Shown here in pieces: positions 1-4,338 of a stretch of DNA of 6,658 nucleotides. The DNA is from an uncultured Pelosinus sp. (GTDB lineage Bacteria > Bacillota > Negativicutes > Sporomusales > Acetonemataceae), in NCBI GenBank assembly GCA_900542835.1, contig UQPB01000088.1:1-6658 (forward strand). The letters are read 5' to 3'. A program made the translations under genes and the position numbers. The number at the start of each line of letters is the position of its first letter. The stretch's first letter is position 1. The notes below the pieces were generated by a model. It had not been told where the DNA came from, ran no database searches, and saw nothing but the letters and a program-made list of their open reading frames with translations.

Positions 1-134
1 CGCAGCCCAGCCGCTTTTCATCCTGACGGAACGGCTTTTTCCGGAAAGGGCCGGGTAACGGAGGAGACGAGAAGCCGGAGCACGATGAAGCGAAGTAAAG
101 TCAGCTGGCTTGCTGAGGAAAGTGAGGGATCATT
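1..134 (+). other. Upstream leader, possibly with the tail of a preceding gene
   Basis: No complete gene is visible here. One forward frame is open from base 2 to a TAA at 56-58 and could be the last 18 codons of an upstream gene (ending ...FPERAG), but the peptide is too short to recognise. A second forward frame is open from base 1 to 192, overlaps the CoA-transferase start and looks like a shadow. No good -35/-10 pair was found, so the CoA-transferase may be transcribed from outside the window. Confidence 0.3.
33..76 (+). promoter_or_regulatory. Possible nested stem-loop in the CoA-transferase leader
   Basis: Bases 33-40 (GGCTTTTT) can pair with 69-76 (GAGAAGCC), allowing two G-U pairs. 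Inside, CCGG at 41-44 pairs with CCGG at 51-54 around a six-base loop. A 14-base purine-rich segment (55-68) is left unpaired on the 3' side. No known riboswitch or T-box signature was recognised, and no U-run follows. It may equally be chance structure or part of an upstream coding tail. Confidence 0.2.
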
Positions 135-1430
135 TTGCACGATTGGAGAAACCGGTTCCGCCATAAGCTGGTCACTGCCGGAGAAGCAGTAAAAGCGATT
201 AAGTCCGGCGACCGCGTTGTCATTGCCCACGCCTGCGGCGAGCCGCAGGCGCTGGTGGCAGCGCTGGTTGCCAGGGCGCCGGAACTAACGGCGGTGGAGA
301 TCGTTCATATGGTGGCCATGGGGCCGGCTAAATACGCCCAGCCCGGCATGGAGCAGAGCTTCCGCCACAACGCCCTGTTTGTCGGCGGCTCCACCCGCAA
401 GGCGGTTGCGGAGCGGCGCGCCGACTATACGCCCTGCTTTTTTTCGGAAGTTCCCCGTCTGTTCCGGGGAGGGCTGCTGCCGGTAGACGCGGCTCTGATC
501 CAGGTTACGCCGCCGGATGCCGACGGCTACTGCAGCTTTGGCGTCTCGGTTGATTATACCCGTGAGGCGGCGCAAGCGGCCAAAACGGTTATTGCCCAGA
601 TGAACAGGAAGCTGCCGCGAACCGGCGGCGCCCGCATCCCGCTGGCCGAGCTTGATTATATTGTCGAGCAGGATGAACCGCTGCTGGAGCTAACGCCGCC
701 CGCCATCGGCGAAACAGAAGAGCGTATCGGCCGCCATATTGCCAGCCTGATTCCCGACGGCGCCACCCTGCAAATGGGTATTGGCGCGATTCCGGACGCG
801 GCGCTGCTGTTTCTCAAGGATAAGCGTGATTTAGGCATTCATTCGGAAATGTTTTCTGACGGCGTTGTCGCCCTGGCCGAAGCCGGCGTGATCACCAACA
901 ATAAAAAAGCGATTAACACCGGCAAATTTATGGCCACCTTCCTGATGGGCAGCCGCAAGCTGTACGATTTTATCGATAATAATCCGGCGGTAGAGCTCCA
1001 GCCTGTGGATTATATCAACGATCCCTGCGTCATCGGCAAACATGCCCACATGATCGCCATCAACTCGGCGCTGCAGGTCGACCTGATGGGGCAGGTCAAC
1101 GCCGAGACCATCGGCGGCCGGCAGTTCAGCGGCATTGGCGGTCAGGTTGATTTTATCCGCGGCGCGGCCAGATCAGAAGGCGGCAAATCAATTATCGCCC
1201 TTCCCGCCACCGCCGCCGGCGGTAAGCTCTCCCGCATCGTTTGCCGGCTTGAACGCGGCGCGGCTGTTTCCACCACCCGAAACGATGTCCACTACGTTGT
1301 CACCGAGTATGGGATCGCCCAATTGCGCGGCAAAAGCCTGCGACAGAGAGCGCAGGCGCTGATCGCGATCAGTCATCCCGCTTTCCGGGACGATCTGGAA
1401 AAGGAAGCGGCTGCGGAAGGACTGCTGTAA
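135..1430 (+). CDS. CoA-transferase, 4-hydroxybutyrate CoA-transferase / acetyl-CoA hydrolase family
   Basis: A 431-residue family I CoA-transferase, predicted cytosolic, that moves CoA between an acyl-CoA and acetate or another carboxylate through a glutamyl-CoA thioester. It follows the clostridial AbfT sequence from memory almost end to end, starting at the same N-terminus (DW...SGDRV). E238 in IHSEMFSDG falls at the residue number given for the catalytic glutamate of Clostridium aminobutyricum AbfT. Other hallmarks are LQMGIGAIPDA (212-222), FSGIGGQVDFIRGA (331-344) and TEYGIAQLRGKS (390-401). The TTG start is supported by GAGGGA at 124-129, five bases upstream, and by an in-frame stop at 123-125. 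Length is normal for the family. Substrate is uncertain: Cat1/Cat2-like succinyl or butyryl transferases share these motifs, and no neighbour in the window belongs to a 4-hydroxybutyrate or butyrate pathway. The nearest gene is convergent manA. Confidence 0.92.
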   Translation: MHDWRNRFRHKLVTAGEAVKAIKSGDRVVIAHACGEPQALVAALVARAPELTAVEIVHMVAMGPAKYAQPGMEQSFRHNALFVGGSTRKAVAERRADYTPCFFSEVPRLFRGGLLPVDAALIQVTPPDADGYCSFGVSVDYTREAAQAAKTVIAQMNRKLPRTGGARIPLAELDYIVEQDEPLLELTPPAIGETEERIGRHIASLIPDGATLQMGIGAIPDAALLFLKDKRDLGIHSEMFSDGVVALAEAGVITNNKKAINTGKFMATFLMGSRKLYDFIDNNPAVELQPVDYINDPCVIGKHAHMIAINSALQVDLMGQVNAETIGGRQFSGIGGQVDFIRGAARSEGGKSIIALPATAAGGKLSRIVCRLERGAAVSTTRNDVHYVVTEYGIAQLRGKSLRQRAQALIAISHPAFRDDLEKEAAAEGLL

Positions 1431-1466
1431 GAGCCACTCCTGGTCGGTTCCAATTCAGGATAAGAC

Positions 1467-1502
1467 ACAAGCCGCCGCCGGCAAAAACCGGCGGCGGCTT
1501 GT
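1467..1502. terminator. Strong hairpin between convergent genes, likely bidirectional terminator
   Basis: Bases 1467-1481 pair perfectly with 1488-1502 (15 bp, mostly GCC/GGC repeats) around the six-base loop CAAAAA. It sits between the CoA-transferase stop (1428-1430) and the leftward manA stop (1506-1508). The rightward tail is only moderately U-rich (TGTTT), and the leftward tail reads CTTATCC, so termination may be imperfect. Position and stability make a shared terminator the best reading. Confidence 0.75.
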
Positions 1503-1505
1503 TGT

Positions 1506-2606
1506 TTAGCCCGGATCAGGTCCGAAGCAGCGCAGGACGCGGCAATTTTCCTCACCGTGGCGTTCGAGCGTAACCCTGCCGGCGGACGCCGGCAGAAAAA
1601 ATTGATCGCCGGGTTGAAACGGCAGCAACTCGCCGCCGCTGTTGAGAGTCCCACGACCGGATAAGACATACAGCCCGGAGAAAACTGTCCCGCTGTCGAT
1701 GCTTACTGCGCTGTCAATTTCCCACTGCGTCAAACGGAAAAAGCGGGTATGACGGCTGCCGATCAGCTCGCACTCCCTGCCCGCCGCTTCCTGCCGCAGC
1801 GTTTGAGGGGGAATCCGCCAGCGCCGCTCGGTCTCCTCGCGGCTGAAACCACCATACTGAAAGCAATCAAACATTTGCTCAAACCCCAGCCCCTGGTGGC
1901 ACATAGCATCGGCCACCGGAAAGCCGGACGGGGTTGTCCGTTCCACACGGATGGTAAAATCGGTCGGTTCCTGAATCTCTACCAAAAAGCAGCCGGCGCC
2001 GATCGCATGCGGTATACCGCCTTCAATTAGAAAGGTATCCCCTGCCCGCACCTCAAACCGGTGCAGGCAGTCAAGCATTGCCGGGATATCCTGCCGTGCA
2101 AACAGTTCCCGCCAATACACGCGGGTTATGCCCGGTTTAAAGCCAAGATAGACGCAGGGTGGACGGCCGTCAATCTGCCTGCCGCCAAGAATGTGCCAGC
2201 ATTCGGTCTTGCCGAAACCGGAGCCGAACAGCTTCCTGGCAGCGGCGCGGTCGGGATGAACCTGTACGGTCAGCCGTTCGGCGGCATCGATCAGCTTCAC
2301 CAGTACGCCGGGATTATCACCGCAGCGGGCTGTATGCGCGACTCCCAAAAGGGCATCGGCATTGGCGGCAATCAGGGCTTTGAGCGACAGCGGCGGCTTG
2401 ACACCGGCAATCAGACTCATCCCCTCGTCTTTTATTGCCTCGCGGCCGGCATTGCGGGCGGCCACTACTGACAAAATCCATTCCTCGGGAAAATGACTGT
2501 CTTGCGCCTCAACTGCGCCATGCAGTTCCTCCAGCAGCCTGCCGCCGATATAGGTACGCCAGGCACGCGCCGGCGACAGCCTGATCGCTTTAGCTCCGTC
2601 CGTCAT
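1506..2606 (-). CDS. manA: Class I mannose-6-phosphate isomerase (cupin)
   Basis: A 366-residue cytosolic zinc enzyme predicted to interconvert mannose 6-phosphate and fructose 6-phosphate, feeding GDP-mannose and polysaccharide synthesis or mannose use. The zinc site is readable: Q115 and H117 in TVQVHPD, E135 in GKTECWHIL, and H200 in EGGIPHAIG. These are followed by VEIQEPTDFTIRVER (209-223), the cupin strand that carries the conserved arginine in this family. A second, C-terminal cupin-like half (about 305-362) contains GLYVLSGRGTL and FQPGDQFFLPASAG. Length is slightly above the short Bacillus-type enzymes. The ATG start is preceded on this strand by AAAGAGGTG at a normal distance. The gene is monocistronic in this window, with its own promoter at 2763-2791 and a leader of roughly 150 bases. 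Some family members isomerise other sugar phosphates, so the exact substrate is inferred. Confidence 0.9.
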   Translation of the reverse strand: MTDGAKAIRLSPARAWRTYIGGRLLEELHGAVEAQDSHFPEEWILSVVAARNAGREAIKDEGMSLIAGVKPPLSLKALIAANADALLGVAHTARCGDNPGVLVKLIDAAERLTVQVHPDRAAARKLFGSGFGKTECWHILGGRQIDGRPPCVYLGFKPGITRVYWRELFARQDIPAMLDCLHRFEVRAGDTFLIEGGIPHAIGAGCFLVEIQEPTDFTIRVERTTPSGFPVADAMCHQGLGFEQMFDCFQYGGFSREETERRWRIPPQTLRQEAAGRECELIGSRHTRFFRLTQWEIDSAVSIDSGTVFSGLYVLSGRGTLNSGGELLPFQPGDQFFLPASAGRVTLERHGEENCRVLRCFGPDPG

Positions 2607-2632
2607 CTAGCACCTCTTTCTCACGCTGCCAA

Positions 2633-2653
2633 TGTCTCACCGGCATTGTCTCA
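2633..2653. repeat. Short direct repeat TGTCTCA in the manA leader
   Basis: TGTCTCA occurs at 2633-2639 and again at 2647-2653, a 14-base period, within the longer similarity AATGTCTCA / CATTGTCTCA. It lies just upstream of the manA ribosome binding site and would read TGAGACA in the manA transcript. It could be a small protein-binding site or chance; nothing else supports a function. Confidence 0.25.
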
Positions 2654-2668
2654 ATCTCATTGTAGCGA

Positions 2669-2693
2669 GCGGCAGTCCGGACGGTCAAGCCGC
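2669..2693. repeat. Small hairpin in the manA leader
   Basis: GCGGC (2669-2673) can pair with GCCGC (2689-2693). The loop contains the 8-base palindrome GTCCGGAC (2675-2682). It would lie in the manA 5' leader if transcription starts near 2756. No U-run follows in either direction, so it is not a convincing terminator. Confidence 0.3.
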
Positions 2694-2751
2694 ATAGCGG
2701 GCCAAATTCAGCGAAAATTCTCTTTTGTTTACTATTTAGCTAATTTTCTCA

Positions 2752-2780
2752 TTGCGTTAACTAATATATTAGTTTAATAT
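2752..2780 (+). promoter_or_regulatory. Candidate promoter for the permease operon
   Basis: TTGCGT (2752-2757) is followed after exactly 17 bases by TAATAT (2775-2780), a moderate sigma-70/SigA-type match on the forward strand. A better -10, TATATT at 2778-2783, would need a 20-base spacer. The inferred start near 2787 gives a permease leader of about 140 bases. The -10 lies inside the second AT palindrome, so anything bound there would block this promoter. Confidence 0.4.
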
Positions 2781-2785
2781 ATTAG
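2759..2785. repeat. Tandem AT palindromes (TAATATATTAG twice)
   Basis: AACTAATATATTAGTT at 2759-2774 is a perfect 16-base palindrome. Its core TAATATATTAG (2762-2772) is repeated exactly at 2775-2785, a 13-base period. Both copies sit within the overlapping divergent promoters. The arrangement suits two adjacent dimer-binding operator sites, though part of the similarity may come from both copies supplying -10 elements. Confidence 0.6.
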
Positions 2786-2791
2786 TGTAAA
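2763..2791 (-). promoter_or_regulatory. manA promoter
   Basis: Read leftward, TTTACA (2791 to 2786, 5 of 6 to TTGACA) is followed by a 17-base spacer and TATATT (2768 to 2763, 5 of 6 to TATAAT). This is the best promoter in the window. Its -35 overlaps the GTAAAC palindrome at 2787-2799, and its -10 and spacer cover the two TAATATATTAG copies, implying control by a factor that binds these sites. Transcription would start near 2756. Confidence 0.65.
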
Positions 2792-2799
2792 CAGTTTAC
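2787..2799. promoter_or_regulatory. Operator-like palindrome GTAAAC-A-GTTTAC
   Basis: Perfect six-base arms surround a single A. The left arm overlaps the -35 of the manA promoter, so binding would repress or modulate manA, and the site lies at the inferred start of permease transcription. A third half-site, GTTTAC, occurs at 2727-2732. It resembles a CcpA cre site in its outer bases but has one extra central base. The binding protein is unknown. Confidence 0.5.
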
Positions 2800-2820
2800 G
2801 GTTTAGGGTGCGGCAAATAC

Positions 2821-2850
2821 CGCGGCGTTGTTGCCCAGCAGGCGGCCGCG
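2821..2850 (+). promoter_or_regulatory. GC-rich hairpin in the permease leader
   Basis: CGCGGC (2821-2826) can pair with GCCGCG (2845-2850) across an 18-base loop. A purine-rich AAAGGAGG follows at 2857-2864. No U-run follows, so it is not a classical terminator. It may be a leader structure affecting mRNA stability or ribosome access. Confidence 0.3.
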
Positions 2851-2879
2851 TCAGGGAAAGGAGGACAGCCGTCAGCGTC

Positions 2880-2900
2880 TGTAATAGAAAAGCGATTACA
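2880..2900. promoter_or_regulatory. Inverted repeat TGTAAT-N9-ATTACA before the permease ribosome site
   Basis: TGTAAT (2880-2885) and ATTACA (2895-2900) are perfect inverted arms around nine bases, ending 11 bases before the GGGAGG ribosome site at 2911-2916. As DNA it could be an operator for repression within the leader. As RNA it is a weak 6-bp stem. The sequence alone does not separate these. Confidence 0.35.
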
Positions 2901-2925
2901 CATATAAAAAGGGAGGTCTAGCGTC

Positions 2926-4218
2926 GTGATTGACATTATCTCCGGAATTTTACTGGTTATCACGTTTATTGCCCTGATTGTTTATTGCATGAAAGGCGGC
3001 AATCTGCTTGTCGGCTTTCTGACAACCGCCTTGTTGTGGTGCATTATTGGCCGGATTCCCGTTAACATTGTCGTTACCGATATTTTTCAAACGTCGGTAG
3101 AAAACTATGGCAAGACAATTGCGATTATCGTCTTTGGTGCCTGGTTTGGCCGCATGCTGGTCGATACCGGTATTGCCGGCTATATCATTAAAAAGACGGT
3201 GGAACTGGCCGGCGACAAGCCGCTGGTAACGACACTACTGCTCAGCACGGTTTGCGCCTTGATTTTCACCAGCGCCTTCGGTGTTGGCTCGGTTATGGCT
3301 ATCGGCATGATCGTGCTGCCAATCCTCTTTTCCCTTGGCATTGATAAGAAAACGGCTGTGGGGGCATACCTGCTGGCGGTCGCTGCCGGCATGTATCTGA
3401 ACATCGCTTATGTCAATCAATTTTTCGCGGTATTCAAGAACATCAAGTATGATGACAGCTATATCCGCTTCGCGATCATTGCTACCGTGGTCCACATCGC
3501 CGTGATGATCGCGTTCATCGTATTCAACTATCTGCGGGCCAAACAGGGCGGACGGGCCCGGGCCTGGGCAGCCGCCGGCCCGGTCGGCGATTCGCGCGAC
3601 TCTCTGGGCTGGTATTGCATCATTGTCCCATTCCTGCCGATCATTATGGTCGCCTTCTTTAAATGGCAGCCGATTCCCTCCTTCCTGCTGGGCATTTTCC
3701 TCGGCCTGCTGTTGACCCGCAACATGACGTCCTACAGCCTGGCAGTGGAAAAAATCCAGAAAACGCTCTACGACGGCATCGCCGACAGCGGCCTGCTGAT
3801 CGGCATGCTGTACAGCGTCAACATCTTCCAGGCAGCGGCGCAGAAAGTCTCGCCGATCCTGCAAAACCTGCTTGGCGGTGTGATTCCTTCCACCCCGGTT
3901 GTTATTCTGATTGGCGTCTGCCTGCTGGCGCCGCTGGCGTTGTTCCGCGGCCCGCTGATGATCTGGGGCTCCGGTATCGCGCTGGTATCGATTCTGCAGG
4001 CAATGGGCGTCTTCAGCGAGCAATTTCTGTTTGCCTTGTTCCTGATTCCACCGGTTGCGATCGTCGCCAGTGCCTGCCCGACCCAGTCGTGGACCATGTG
4101 GGGACTGAGCTACGCCAAGCTGGAACCGAAGCAGTACATCCGGACCAACCTGCCCTGGGCCTGGGTCATTCTGATCATTGTCGAAGTCCTCGCTTTTGTG
4201 ATGATTGGCAACGTATAG
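2926..4218 (+). CDS. Polytopic permease, probably ion-transporter (IT) superfamily organic-acid type
   Basis: A 430-residue inner-membrane protein with about 11-13 hydrophobic segments (for example 5-22, 26-43, 64-81, 100-138, 146-166, 181-202, 228-264, 323-360, 366-385, 409-427). A positively charged, Ala/Gly-rich loop at about 203-227 splits it into two halves, as in the GntP, CitMHS and DctM-like carriers. Small-residue re-entrant-like stretches appear in both halves: FTSAFGVGSVMAIGM (114-128) and FRGPLMIWGSG (340-350), followed by SACPTQSW (382-389). No signal peptide is cleaved; the N-terminus is itself a membrane segment. The GTG start is supported by GGGAGG nine bases upstream. It is probably co-transcribed with the HyuA-like gene 120 bases downstream, so the cargo is likely that enzyme's substrate, an organic acid or small amide/lactam. 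Exact family and substrate cannot be set by eye. Confidence 0.75.
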   Translation: MIDIISGILLVITFIALIVYCMKGGNLLVGFLTTALLWCIIGRIPVNIVVTDIFQTSVENYGKTIAIIVFGAWFGRMLVDTGIAGYIIKKTVELAGDKPLVTTLLLSTVCALIFTSAFGVGSVMAIGMIVLPILFSLGIDKKTAVGAYLLAVAAGMYLNIAYVNQFFAVFKNIKYDDSYIRFAIIATVVHIAVMIAFIVFNYLRAKQGGRARAWAAAGPVGDSRDSLGWYCIIVPFLPIIMVAFFKWQPIPSFLLGIFLGLLLTRNMTSYSLAVEKIQKTLYDGIADSGLLIGMLYSVNIFQAAAQKVSPILQNLLGGVIPSTPVVILIGVCLLAPLALFRGPLMIWGSGIALVSILQAMGVFSEQFLFALFLIPPVAIVASACPTQSWTMWGLSYAKLEPKQYIRTNLPWAWVILIIVEVLAFVMIGNV

Positions 4219-4259
4219 TCAGCCCTTACAGGTATCAGGCTAAAGCACACCATCCCTTC

Positions 4260-4294
4260 CGGCCAGTCAGCAGCCGGGGGCTGCCGGCTGGCCG
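4260..4294 (+). promoter_or_regulatory. Stable intercistronic hairpin between permease and HyuA-like genes
   Basis: CGGCCAG (4260-4266) pairs with CTGGCCG (4288-4294), and inside it GCAGCC (4270-4275) pairs with GGCTGC (4279-4284) around a GGG loop. A second fold is also possible: CAGCCGG (4271-4277) with CCGGCTG (4284-4290). No U-run follows, so full termination is unlikely. Likely roles are mRNA stabilisation, processing or partial attenuation that sets the ratio of permease to enzyme. Confidence 0.5.
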
Positions 4295-4338
4295 CAAACT
4301 GCCGGCTTTACGTCAAATATATTCGGAGGATTTACTTG

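Larger units (their letters stand above)
2607..2925. other. Divergent intergenic control region between manA and the permease operon
   Basis: These 319 bases carry no supported gene. They hold the manA ribosome site and leader (2607 to about 2755), an AT-rich core with palindromes and promoter elements for both directions (about 2727-2800), and a GC-rich permease leader with potential hairpins (2800-2925). The core is strikingly AT-rich against its GC-rich surroundings, as expected for a promoter and operator region. Confidence 0.8.

Noticed and set aside
2061..2471. Forward open frame of 136 codons opposite manA
   Set aside because: It is antisense to the zinc-site region of manA; no convincing ribosome site or domain was seen.
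2696..2712. Sigma-54 promoter upstream of manA
   Set aside because: A GG...GC pair is visible on the reverse strand, but its spacing does not fit the required ten bases between the two elements.
2786..2800. CcpA cre site
   Set aside because: The outer bases resemble cre, but the centre has one base too many (CAG instead of CG), which breaks the spacing of the consensus.
2871..2921. Possible 16-codon leader peptide after the orphan ribosome-site sequence
   Set aside because: The frame ends at TAG 2919-2921 but begins at GTC with no accepted start codon, and shows no run of a regulatory amino acid.
3235..4023. Long reverse-strand open frame of 262 codons inside the permease gene
   Set aside because: It is antisense to a clear membrane protein. 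Its His/Gln/Asp-rich, low-hydrophobicity translation is the typical mirror of hydrophobic codons.
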